From: Sphagnum compactum
Lineage: Eukaryota; Bryophyta; Sphagnopsida; Sphagnales
Direction of reading: 5' to 3'
Length of the DNA: 64,000 bases
Assembly (NCBI GenBank): GCA_965153455.1
Contig: OZ234503.1
Location: forward strand, 124,001 to 188,000
In this document: piece after piece, positions 34,524-45,351 of the stretch
Layout: each line of letters starts with the position of its first letter
Numbering within the stretch: position 1 is the first letter of the stretch
Notes under the pieces: generated by a model
Told to the model about the DNA's origin: nothing
The model's input: the letters and a program-made list of their open reading frames with translations, nothing else
Databases searched by the model: none
Made by a program: the position numbers and the translations under genes

Positions 34524-34663
34524 CTGTCACCCATAATAAAGCATTTCTCCTGCATTTCCCGAACTGTTGTTTCTGCAATCTTTGGATTGGGAAATTTGAC
34601 CAAGGCCTCCACTGTCCACACAAATGGCTTGCCAACATGAGAGTCACTCAAAGCATACAATAC
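34524..34663 (-). pseudogene. Isolated minus-strand exon of unknown gene
   Basis: A 140-nt segment is flanked by an acceptor (gttgtatag) and a donor (CAG|GTATATG) on the minus strand. It is open in one frame: VLYALSDSHVGKPFVWTVEA, LVKFPNPKIAETTVREMQEK, CFIMGD. The quality of the splice sites and the protein-like composition make it a believable exon. I do not recognise the family. It points toward the hairpin at 34337-34450, whose right arm carries, on this strand, a copy of the MDCTGQWQ exon end. Confidence 0.5.
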
Positions 34664-34781
34664 CTATACAACATAGCACAAAGTCCATTTTTTCTTATGA
34701 ATATTTTTGATTGAGAAGGTGGGGAAAGGTGGTAGTGGCAACTTATAAGAATGGAAGTGCCTATAAGAGGGTGGTACACCA

Positions 34782-34812
34782 GTGCATTAGGCACGGGGCT
34801 CACACTTTTGTC
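34782..34812 (+). mobile_element. Degraded Helitron 3' hairpin
   Basis: 'gtgcattaggcac' at 34782-34794 followed by 'ggggctcacact' matches the intact terminus at 41380-41406 up to the last bases, where CACACTAG has become CACACTTTTG. It is probably the mutated 3' end of an older copy. Confidence 0.45.
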
Positions 34813-34974
34813 TGAAGAACAGAGCAGACACCTCAGTTCGAATTTTTTAAGTCACCACAAAGTTCATTCTAATTTTTTTAATAATCACCAAAAATTTGAG
34901 AAAAATATTCAATTTTTCATATAAAAATGGCCAAATTCTATACTACATATGGTTCAAGTAGGTATTACACAATA

Positions 34975-35012
34975 GGATACACACATCTGTGCATTATGCA
35001 CGGGGCTCAAAC
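34975..35012 (+). mobile_element. Helitron 3' hairpin, left of the Rep-helicase gene
   Basis: The stem 'gtgcattatgcac' is at 34989-35001, preceded by 'atacacac' and followed by 'ggggctcaaacta'. It is almost identical to the hairpin at 40653-40665 beyond the helicase gene, so the two form direct repeats of about 35 bp flanking the autonomous unit. The final CTAG is changed to CTAT. Confidence 0.5.
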
Positions 35013-35024
35013 TATTTCCGACAT

Positions 35025-35118
35025 TACAAAACAGAGAGCAAAAGAAGAGAAAAAAAACCATACTTGAAAAAAAAATGAGGTTTGTCTTCTTTTTCCAAAC
35101 TTCAAACCTGCATCTAAT
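35025..35118 (+). repeat. ~93-bp direct repeat, copy 1 (copy 2 at 35411-35504)
   Basis: Blocks 'agagcaaaagaagag', 'ccatacttgaaaaaaaa', 'atgaggtttgtcttctttt' and 'caaacctgcatctaat' occur in the same order in both copies, 386 bp apart. The copies lie between the left Helitron hairpin and the Rep-helicase gene, within an A-rich region that otherwise has no coding signal up to 35900. Confidence 0.7.
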
Positions 35119-35914
35119 TACCGGACTTGGGTTGGGTGAAGCGTCTCCAACAGATTTTGGGCCAAAAGCACAAGCATAACTTGCATCTATTACCGGACGA
35201 ACATTTGACATTCCACCCTTCGACTTGACGTCCTCCTGAGACGGTTCCGACTAGACGGTTCTGGCTTGGATCCGTCACTCTTAGGTGAGTCCTCCCTTAG
35301 TAGCTCTTTAATTTAGAACTATTTTTAAACAGTTAAACATGAAACAAAAAAGGAAAATGCAGTAAAATAATATTTAAAAACGTTTAAAAAATAGATGACA
35401 AAAAATAAGAAACAAAACATAGAGCAAAAAAAGAGAAAAAAAACCATACTTGAAAAAAAAAATGAGGTTTGTCTTCTTTTTTCAAACTTCAAACCTGCAT
35501 CTAATCAAACAAAAATTAAATTTTTTTAAAATTATTTTAATTATAATACATATTAGAAAAACTACATTTAAAAGAAAATAAAATAGAAACTAAATAAATA
35601 AATAAACGCATAAAATAGAAAAAATGAACATAGACAAAATAAGAATAGAAAAAATTAAAACATGAAGCAAACATTTGTAATAAATTTTTAAATGTCTAAT
35701 TTTATTTCAGTTGTTTTTTTTAGTGTTTCAAGCATGGTTTTGCATTCATTAAACTTGATGAATTGAGTGAGTGAGTTTAGTCTTTTCATTATTTATTTTT
35801 CTTATATGTATATTATGTTCTGTTCTGTTCAAATTATCAAGTTTTGCTCCAATTAATTTTGACAAGAAAACAAAATGAACAATCAAATGTGTAGGAGAAA
35901 CCCCCCGCCCCAAG

Positions 35915-38900
35915 ATGTTCGAATTGTTTGGAGACGGAGATGCGTCAGCTCAAGGCACGTCAGAATCTGCACATGAACGTCGTAATTGCCTGCCGAGAAA
36001 ACGGTGTGCTAAGCAACGTGAACACCCTTCTTTTCGCAAGGATGCCTTACAATTGTTTGGAGACGAAGATGCATCAGCTCAAGGCACGTCAGAATCTGCA
36101 CATGAACGTCGCAATCGCCTCCGGAGATAAAGCCGTGCTAAGCAACGTGAACACCCTTCTCTTCGCAATGATGCCTTACAATTGTTTGGAGACGGAGATG
36201 CGTCAGCTGAAGGCATGTCAGAATCTGCACATGAACGTCGCAATCGCCTGCGAAGAGAAAGCCGTGCTAAGCAACGTGAACACCCTTCTCTTCGCAATGA
36301 CGCGTTACAATTATTTGGAGATGGAGATGCGTTAGCCCCGGGACGATGGGATTGTGGAGAAATGGACACAATATGTGGATTCTGCAACGCGAAAATGTGG
36401 ATCAAAGAACGATCGGCAAAGTCGAACAACCACCCACAATTTTCTCTGTGTTGCGAGAATGGCAAAGTTTTGTTGCCGAATCTTCTTGCAACACCGCAAG
36501 AGCTGGAAGTTCTTTTAACCAGCAAAGAGAGCAGTGCCGTCAAATTTCGAGATCAGATTCGCATGTACAATTCGGTGTTGGCATTCACTTCGCTCGGTGC
36601 CAAAGTTGATGAGTCGGTAACAGGAGGGCCTGGACCGTACTCCTTTCGCATTCAAGGTGAACTTTATCACAAAATCGGATCCCTATGTCCTGCCGAAGGA
36701 CAATGGCCACAGTTTGCACAGCTGTACATTCATGATACGAAACGCAAACATCAAAACTGGCATGCTGTTATGCCCTTGCTTGATCCAACGACGTTGGATT
36801 GGTTGTTGACCATGATGTACAATATCAATCCCTATGTTGAAGTGTTCAAAATGGCAAGGGATATGATGGCAACAGAAGGTGCTCCCATGGATCTGAAATT
36901 GCGTTTCATTGCCTTTCGAACAAAGGATGCCCGCCGATACAATGTGCCAACGGCCGATGAAGTCGCTGCATTGATGGTAGGAGATGGTTCTGAGGCTGTA
37001 GACAGACGTGACGTCGTCCTTGCTCAACAAGCTGGCCCGTTTTAGCGCATTTCTGAACTACGTGTCGGATACATGGCTCTACATTATTCGTTGCTATTTC
37101 CTTACGGTGAAGATGGATGGCATCCGAATATTCCGCTCAATGGTGTTATTGCTGATGCAGATTTGGATGAAGACCATGTGGAAGAATCTGAGCTTCAAAG
37201 AAAGCATTGCAATGTGACAATCGCCGAATTTTACGGTTATCCACTTCAACATCGAGACACCGATGGCATTGCGTTGCTTCGGGGTGGCCGATTGCGGCAA
37301 CAATACATTGTGGATGCTTATGCGGCTATCGAACAAAATCGGTTGAAGTATCTGCGCCTAAATAAAAAAAAACTTCGTGCGGATCTTTATCAAAGCCTTC
37401 AAGACGCCATCGCTGCAGGTGACACTAGCGCTGTTGCCATCGGACAGAGGATCATTCTACCATCTTCTTTCACAGTAGGTCCACGTCACATGGTTCAGAA
37501 TTATCAAGATGCCATGGCAATCTGTAGATGGGCCAGCTGTCCGGATGCGTTTGTTACATTCACTTGCAATCCCTAGTGGCTTGAAATCAAAAGAACGTTG
37601 TTGCTCGGACAGTAACCTGGGGATCGACCAGATTTGGTAACCCGAGTGTTCAAAATCAAGCTGAAGGAGTTGATTAATGAGATTCACAAGAACCATATTC
37701 TGGGACGCACGATTGCGGGAATCTATGTCGTTGAGTTTCAAAAGCGTGGGCTGCCGCATGCACACATTCTCATCTTTTTTACCGAAGACTGCAAGCCACA
37801 CACGGTTGAGGATGTAGACCGCATGATCAGTGCTGAACTCCCGAATTCAGAAACGAACAAGTTGGCCCACGAAACGGTTGCCAGATGCACGATGCATGAT
37901 CCATGTGGAGCTGCGTTTCCAAATGCCCCGTGCATGGAAGAAGGCAAATGCAAAAAACAATATCCACGCAAATTCCAATCCGAAACGGTGACGGATGTAA
38001 ACGGATACCCTATTTATCGGCGTAAAGATACGGGGAACACAATTGTGGTTCATGGCATTGAATTGGATAATCGTTGGGTGGTACCGCACAATGTCTATTT
38101 ATCGACCAAATACGATGCGCACATCAACGTTGAGGTCTACAACAATATTCGTGCGGTCAAGTATCTATTCAAGTACGTATATAAAGGACATGATCGTGCG
38201 ACTGTTGAGATCTCGCGCCAGAGCGACAATGCCACTGAAGGAAATGTGGTTGATACTGATGAAATTAAAAAATATCTCAACTGTCACTATGTATCTGCAT
38301 CGGAAGCAGTGTGGCGCATCTTCAAGTTTGATATGCATGAGCGGTTTCCTACCATTGAGCGTCTACAATACCATTTGCCCAATCAGCAAATGGTGTTGTT
38401 TCGCGATGACGATGATGTGCAGGAAGTGGCAACACAATCAGCCATTTCCAGAACGATGCTCACAGAATGGTTCAAAACAAACCAAGAATCAGAAGTTGCA
38501 CGAATCCTTACGTTCGATTAATTCCTTCAGCAATGGGTGTGGAATCGGAAGCTGAAGCGATGGACAATGTGCAAGAGAGGCTTTGCCATTGGTCGGATGT
38601 ATTATGCACACCCGACATCAGGTGAACGTTACTATTTGCGAATGCTGCTGAACTACGTCAAAGGTGCCACATCCTACGAGCATTTGCGAACAGTGGATGG
38701 CATAGTGCACGACACATTCAAAGATGCATGCATTGCGATGGGTTTGCTTGCAGACGACAATGAATGGCATCAAGCCTTGGAAGAAGCCGGCGTTTGGGCC
38801 TCGGGACGACAGCTGCATGACATGTTTGCCTCCATGTTGATGTTTTGCGAGGTCACGAATCCCAGACAACTATGGGATGCACATTGGGAGTCTTTGAGCG

Positions 38901-40606
38901 ATGACATTGAAGCAATGACACGCTGCGAACGTGCTGATCCAATTGTTACCCTTTCTGAAGATGCGTTGAAAGATCGTGCATTGTATGAGATCGATCAGGT
39001 TCTCATGCGCAATGGACACCGCCTGGAAGATTTTCCAACCCTTCCCAAGTCTAATTACATCCCTTCTGTTCATGGAGGAAACCGATTGGTCCAAGAAGAA
39101 TTAGCTTATGATCGACATTCATTGACCACAGATGCAGACAATGCAGAAGATAGGCTCAATGATGATCAACGCAACACATACAAAACTATTTTGAATGTCG
39201 TGACAAACAAAGAGGGCAAACTGTTCTTCGTGTATGGCAGTGGTGGAACCGGCAAAACATTTGTTTGGACAACACTTTTGTCCCGTCTACGAGGGCAAAG
39301 CAAAATCGTGCTTGTAGTTGCCTCATCAAGAATCGCATCTCTGTTACTTCCGGGCGGCAGAACCGCCCATTCAAGATTCAAGATTCCGATTGATCTGCAC
39401 AATGAATCAACTTGCAACATCACACAACAGATGAAAGTGGCCGAATTGGTGCGTAAAGCTGACTTGATCATTTGGGATGAGGCGCCGATGATGCATCGTA
39501 GAGCTTTCGAAGCTGTTGATCACACCCTGCGTGATTTGATGCAATTGGATGACACACAAGCAAACGAGAAAATCTGTGGTGGGAAAACCGTGGTCCTTGG
39601 TGGGGATTTTCGACAGATCTTGCCTGTAATTCCCAAGGGGGGACGAGAAGACATTGTCAGTGCTTCCTTGCCTCGGTCGCATCTTTGGCAGCATGTTATA
39701 ATTCTTCATCTTCATATCAACATGCGAGTCATGGCAACCAAGTCTGAAGAGCAGCGAAAGTTTGCCAAATGGGTGTTGAATGTTGGAGACGGTAATCTTC
39801 CTACCATTGCAGAAGAAGAAGGTGTCGATCCAAATTGGATCGAAGTTCCATCCCATATGAGGCTGCCAGCAGAAGATTGCAGCTTAAGAGGACTAATCCG
39901 AACCATCTATCCGGATCACCGGTGCCACTTTGGAGATGCCATGTATCTTATGCAACGCAGCATTCTAGCCCCCAAAAATACTGACGTTGATGAAGTCAAC
40001 AATGCAATTTTAGAATCGCTATCTAAAGAATCGCACACGTACCTGAGCGCAAATTCTTTGACTCCAACACAAGAAGGTGCAAGTGTTGCTGCAGGAGTTT
40101 CAATGGATTCATTGTATCCAGTGGAATTTCTAAACACTTTGCGATTTAGCGGTATCGCAAATCATGAGCTGCAACTCAAAGTGGGCATGCCAATTCTTTT
40201 GTTGCGCAATCTCAATCAATCAATAGGATTGTGCAATGGTACCAGGTTGATTGTCAAGAGATTGGGTCAGCGTGTCATTGAAGCGGAGATCATCACAGGG
40301 AACAATGTCGGCAAACGTGTGTTCATACCCCGCATCATCATGTCCCCCTCCGGGACTGATTGGCCATTTGTTTTGCGGCGTCGTCAATTTCCAATTCGAG
40401 TGGCGTTTGCGATCACAATCAACAAGAGTCAAGGTCAGACATTCAACAACGTTGGGGTATATTTGCCGTCTCCGGTCTATTCCCATGGTCAGCTGTATGT
40501 TGCTATTTCACGAGTCACAAGTAGTGCAAACATCAAGATTTTCAACGGCCAGGGTCCCGATAGATACATGCGAAATGTCGTATATAAAGACGTTTTGGAC
40601 CTGTAG
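35915..40606 (+). pseudogene. Helitron Rep-helicase (RepHel), one frame with five stops
   Basis: A single register from ATG 35915 to the stop at 40604-40606 spans 1564 codons, normal for plant Helitron proteins. Order: 43-residue repeats (35923-36339); a Cys-containing segment (CGFCNAKMW); then the Helitron N-terminal domain with FVTFTCNP (about 37553-37576). The HUH nuclease motif GLPHAHILIF has its His codons at 37757 and 37763, and a two-Tyr block VKYLFKYVYKG lies near 38160. A PIF1-type helicase follows, with Walker A GSGGTGKT at 39236-39259, Walker [10 protein letters not shown] at 39461-39487, [10 protein letters not shown], and INKSQGQTF...QLYVAISR near the end. Stops: TAA 36128, TAG 37043, TAG 37574, TAA 37613, TAA 38519. 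No frameshift is seen, so it died recently. Confidence 0.9.
35923..36339 (+). repeat. 129-bp (43-codon) tandem repeat at the RepHel N-terminus
   Basis: 'attgtttggagacggagatg' or a close variant starts at 35923, 36052, 36181 and 36310, exactly 129 bp apart, giving three full units and a start of the fourth. Encoded unit: LFGDGDASAQGTSESAHERR, NRLRRESRAKQREHPSLRND, AL, about 43 residues and highly charged. Period and register preserve the reading frame. The last unit merges into the conserved Helitron N-terminal region. A stop (36128) occurs in unit 2 where unit 3 has GAA. Confidence 0.9.
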
Positions 40607-40640
40607 TTTGTAGTTGTAATTTTGTAATATGTACCGTCAA

Positions 40641-40675
40641 ATACACACACTTGTGCATTATGCACGGGGCTTAAA
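40641..40675 (+). mobile_element. Helitron 3' hairpin just after the Rep-helicase gene
   Basis: 'gtgcattatgcac' at 40653-40665 lies 47 bp past the RepHel stop, preceded by 'atacacacac' and followed by 'ggggctt'. No CTAG follows (AAATCC instead). The following 110 bp (40675-40785) are rich in 'atccgtcc/ccatcc' short repeats like those near Helitron 5' starts, so a junction of two elements could be here. Confidence 0.5.
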
Positions 40676-41240
40676 TCCGTCCATTTGGTCGGCTTCCCCT
40701 AAATCCGTCCATCCATCCCGTCATCCAGCCGGACGGACATTTCATCCATCCCGCCATCCGTCTATTTAAAACTAGAAGCATGCCAATTAGGGAGGTGAGG
40801 CACGAATCTGTGAAGCCGGTGAGGAAAGGGGAAACGATGAATATAGGAAAGACAGGATTTATGGGAAAGACGGGGAGGACGTTACAGCTAAGCTAGCTAG
40901 CTTGCTACTACGTACCTGTTCATGTAGACGTGTCAGCAGAGACGTTAGATCTAGGCGATAAATCCAACGGCGGAGGAGGCCATACGAAATCAGGCCGCCA
41001 GGACCCGGGAAATCTCACTTATCTTGGTGTATTCTAATTTTCCTAAGAGGATTAATCTCCCATGTCAGTGTCATATATCCGACGATTGTAAAAAGTGGTA
41101 GTGGGCATTGGTATATCCTCTCCCTTGAAATACTTACTTGACAAGGTAAAACATTTTAGAAAATCATTTGTGATATTTTTTGTCAAAAAATGGTGCTATT
41201 GGGAATTATTTGGGAACATAAGGGAACATAAAACATACCA

Positions 41241-41332
41241 AGGAAGGTGGAGAGGAAAAACATAAAGGAAGAGGGAAAGGAAGGAAGGTGGAGATGAAAA
41301 ACATAAAGGAAGAGGGAAAGGAAGGAAGGTGG
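41241..41332. repeat. 41-bp tandem duplication, GA-rich
   Basis: 'aggaaggtggaga.gaaaaa' starts at 41241 and 41282, and a third start ('aggaaggtggg') is at 41323, so the period is 41 bp. It sits 40 bp upstream of the Helitron 3' terminus. Confidence 0.8.
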
Positions 41333-41373
41333 GAAAATCAAAAGAAAATTTGCTTCTCCTCCCTGACACACAC

Positions 41374-41406
41374 ACACCTGTGCCTTAGGCACGGGGCACA
41401 CACTAG
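41374..41406 (+). mobile_element. Intact Helitron 3' terminus (hairpin + CTAG|T)
   Basis: The stem 'gtgccttaggcac' is at 41380-41392, then 'ggggcacaca', then CTAG at 41403-41406 and a T at 41407. Hairpin, about 10-base spacer, CTRR end and host T all match the Helitron rule. It is on the same strand as, and 800 bp after, the RepHel gene, so it is the best candidate for that element's 3' end. Confidence 0.75.
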
Positions 41407-42139
41407 TAAGACAATAAGGAAGAAAGGTGATTAACAAACCCTGACAAACTTCATTAAATAGAGCGTCCAACAAAAGGGTAAAAGAAGGAATAAAGAGAGG
41501 AGCGAGAAAGGAACCATGTTTAAGACAGAAGAACATCAAAACGAAAGAGAGTCCCAGGCTTTCTCCTCAAGCTTTCCCCTTTCACAATGTTTTGCATCAG
41601 GTTACAGATGCAACAGTATTTTGATCTTGACACTCCAAGACAGAGGTAAAAAACCATGGGATGGGAGCTGATGAAGTCAGTTGGTATGTTAATTCACCAG
41701 CTGGTACAGCCATACAGTTGGTCACTACCATACATGTTGCTGTTGTTCAAATTACTCCCTCAGTTTTTTCTTTGGTCTTTTAGGGTTTTTAGGATCTCCC
41801 TGTTTTCTTTGTCACTCTTACTTTTTCCAGTTTGTTGATATGTTGTCAGATTGTAAATGTCTATACCTTTGTTGTTGAGCCATCTCTCAATTCTAGTCAA
41901 AGTGGTATGTTTGAGACCACTCTGGTCTCCTCTGCTTGCCCAGAGCTGTGTTTGAGCAAGTAATAGTACCCCACTTTGCATGATGCTACTATTGAGATTT
42001 ACAGAGAGAATTCTCAAAATGGAGTGGTTACATCTCTTAGACTCTCTTCCAATCATCACTCTTATTTTCTGTTCCTCTGATCTGTCTGTGGATGTCTTTT
42101 CTAATTCCAATCTTAATTTTCTTTCTGTGTGGTCATCAG

Positions 42140-42487
42140 GTTCTCAGACATTACTGATGAGAAGAAAGCAGGTGTGAAGGGTGCAGCTCTTGCCTGGGCT
42201 CACCTTGGCTTGGGCCTATGCAGATATCTGAGGTCCGCCAATATGATGGGCCACCTATGGCAGTTTTGTGAATTTTGCGTCAGAACTGTTAGTTGACATG
42301 CTGTGTTGTTCTTATCTTAGACTTTCCATGTGTGATTTTGACACTGTCACCTCTTGATTGCTCCCAGGAAGCATTGCAGGAGCATCACTTGACTGTCATG
42401 GGGATGCTGGGCAAGGCTATGAAGAAAGTCTCTGGAGAGGATCACAAAGAAGAACAACCCATTGGGGCCAGTTTTTTTTTGCCACAG
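42140..42487 (+). pseudogene. Two exon-like segments of an unknown gene
   Basis: Segment 1 follows an acceptor (gtggtcatcag) at 42139 and reads FSDITDEKKAGVKGAALAWA, HLGLGLCRYLR. Segment 2 (42368-42487) lies between 'gattgctcccag' and CAG|GTATGT. It encodes exactly 40 codons: EALQEHHLTVMGMLGKAMKK, then VSGEDHKEEQPIGASFFLPQ. Both look like helical protein. The donor of segment 1 is not clear (AG|GTCC near 42231 breaks the frame join), so the pair may be incomplete. Family not recognised. Confidence 0.45.
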
Positions 42488-42489
42488 GT

Positions 42490-44840
42490 ATGTCTCCTAC
42501 TCTAATTATGAGTAGGAGACATTTGATGTTTGCAAAACTGAGTGCAACTCACTTGGCAAGTCCAAGAATGTTGGCTAAGAATTCTGAACTGTTTTGAACT
42601 GCTGCTGAATGACACAGCCAAATGCAGTTAGGGCAGACAGTGGCAACAGTTATGGACAAATTTGTCCACTGTCTGATAGTGAAGCAGGTGGAGCAGATGC
42701 CTAGACATCAGTGGGCATTTTGACCCAAACATATGATGTTGTACACTGCAAAATAGACCGCTGATACTGTGGTAGCAGATGGCAATTGTTGGGAACAAGC
42801 TTGTGGCACAGCCACAGTGAATGAAAAGCATTAATTGGCACTTCAACGGAAACTAATGATGGTGGGGCAGCAGATGGGTGTAGGATTGCCTGCTGAAAGG
42901 TACCATCGTTCGCTAGATGCTGTACTCCATCCATGGTGCTGTTCATGTTTTGTCAACACCTCATTGTCTGATGCTTAAGCATGGTATTGCCATTGCTTTT
43001 CAACAGGAAAATCTCCTGTCCAATAATCCTTTCCCAAAAGATTGCTTGGGGATGTACCCATTCGCATTTTTAATGGGCATTTGCAATGCAAGAGTGTTTC
43101 TGCACAATCTCAAATTGCTTTGCAGTGCACAGTTTGCAATGCAGCCTTCGGAGCATTTGTTGCTACAAGTTGACAAGAATGCCAGCTTCCAGGACAGCCA
43201 GTGCTTCTGGAACAGGGAATGATTTCTCCTACCACAAATGCCTGGAGGAGAAGCCTGCCAGTGAGTTCCTTGCCTGGATTAGAAAAGAAACACACAATCC
43301 ACACAGGGAATCTCAGGTGAACCAGCACCCACGTTGGTACCATGGTAAAAATCCCAGAATCCGTTTAAATTATTTCTATATGCTTATCTACACCCACTGT
43401 TGGGAGCTGATGAACTCAGTGGGTAGTCATGGCAGCTTGTCACTGCCATTCGTGATGAAGGTGATGGTCTGTCACTTTGTGAGCGACTCTCATGAGGTTA
43501 TGACTGCACTCATTGTCATGTTACCTTTCATTGTTGTTGTGGAGATTTCTCTGCAACTTCATCGATCTTAAATTATTTCTAAATATTTACGAACATCCCA
43601 TTCTTAGACTAAATCAGTGTCTCTGAGTTCAAATGTAACATTTCTGGGGCTTATATATTGGCCACTAAGAGGCCTTACTCAACAAGGTAAACTACAACGT
43701 CGGTTCACTCTGTCCACCTTTTCCTCTGTGCACCATTTTCCGGACAGAAATCTCACTTTGAGCCTTGTAGTGCATGGTTGTTCGATGCTGATAGAACTCA
43801 TGTCACAGGAAGGGTGGGGAGAGTACTGAAATCTTGATTTGGCCTTTGTAAAATGCCATTCTTCACAAATTTAGTTAGGCACCTGGTCAATGACAGACAC
43901 ACTGTAGATCATTTGTCTGCATTGATTTTCACTTCTGTGTAATACATCGAGTACCTTGATGTAGGAGGTACCCAACAAGGCCCGTTTTGTGAATCTTCTT
44001 TGAAACAAAAGAGATTCCAGTCTCCAAATCTTCTGGGTTCAAGATATGTACTCCCAACCTGTTCTTCATAACCCAACATTACAAACACTCATCCTATATT
44101 TGCAGGTCAATATTGTGCACATTATCTGGAAGGAGAATAGCAGCATATCACATAAGAAGCAATACAATGCCCTGAGACCTCCATCCCCATGTCATATTGT
44201 GCTATATCACTTTGGAGCATTCTCCAGGCTGCTTTGTCATTCTCATGTTCACTTTTCTCCATATTGGTCAGCTTAGGCTATATCATCAATCAAATCCCAA
44301 GTGGAATCTTTCCAAGTGAAAGTGAAAAGAACTGCAAAGTCTTCTTATTAGAGACAATGATGCACAAGCACAACTATCATATGCCTTCACATTTCCTAAA
44401 TAGTTTCTCTCCTGTGTGCGCTCTAGTCTACTGAGCTATACCCCCATTTTGCTGCATTCTCTCCACAGCATTTCCTGCTGCTCTTCATTCATTGTAAAAC
44501 TGAGCAAAACATGCTTGCAAAACCAGCTCCAAAAGGTGACCTATCTCTAACAGGCACTATTCCACGTCTTAGGATTAACAGTGAACCCCAGTCAGCTATT
44601 TGAGCCGGAACATGGGGTGTGTGTAAAATGTGGGCTGGACTGCCATAAGTTGGTGCAACATATATAGCCATTAACGCTTGATGATCGCACTACGTGCATA
44701 CTCCAAAGAGCTCCTCAATTTGACAGACATAAATGCTTGTACACTGTGTTCTACCTTTCCTCAGTAACCACTTCAGTACACATAATTAGTATGACTTTGA
44801 AAGTGCATGGTCCAACAGTACATCTTATGGGGCATGACAT
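42490..44840. other. Balanced-composition DNA without recognised exons
   Basis: GC content is clearly higher than in the flanks, as in intron or captured genic DNA. The phrase 'gggagctgatga.tcagt.ggt' occurs near 41664 and 43401, followed by related text, so a segment was duplicated. Splice-like signals are present, but no reading frame looked like a known protein. Confidence 0.3.
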
Positions 44841-44845
44841 TGGGG

Positions 44846-45001
44846 GCCAAGTGGCAAAAATGTGAACTTGTCAACAACAGGCTGGAGCAGTTAGTGCAGG
44901 ATCTATCAGAAGACAATGTATGGCATGCCGATCATATTGTTCCAGTGGCAGATGGTGGTGGTAACTCCTTTCTACCTCTAAAGAAGCTTGCGAGGGTTTA
45001 G
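44846..45001 (+). pseudogene. HNH-endonuclease exon, ZRANB3/SNF2-HNH type, truncated
   Basis: The frame reads KCELVNNRLEQLVQDLSEDN, then VWHADHIVPVADGGG, then an unrelated tail and TAG at 44999-45001. WHADHIVPV.DGGG is the core of the HNH nuclease fused to SNF2 annealing helicases (animal ZRANB3 and its plant homologues), and the Leu-rich stretch before it fits too. The following NMRTLC..CH part, which carries the last metal ligands, is missing or scrambled. A fragment only. Confidence 0.65.
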
Positions 45002-45351
45002 GAGGTTAGTCCAATTGTCAAGACCTCTTACAGATCATGTCACACAATGAAAGTCTTCTCTGTATGTGCTGGCATTGTCAGTATTTGAGTGAATTTGAGA
45101 AATTGTAAATTTTTTGTATGGGGTGTAGGGTTGAGTCATAAGGCATCTATCTTATCAAAGAATTCTTTGTGGGTACCTTTGATATCATAACAATCAAGAA
45201 ACAAAGTGGAAATATGGGTTCCGAAGAAATAAATTACCGATTCTCTATCTTGATAAACCCTAAACCCATCTGTAGCGTTCAGGCATTGAGCGTATAAGCT
45301 GCATTGTGAACAGGAGGGTTCCCTCCACCTCAATGATGTAGAAAAGAGAAA

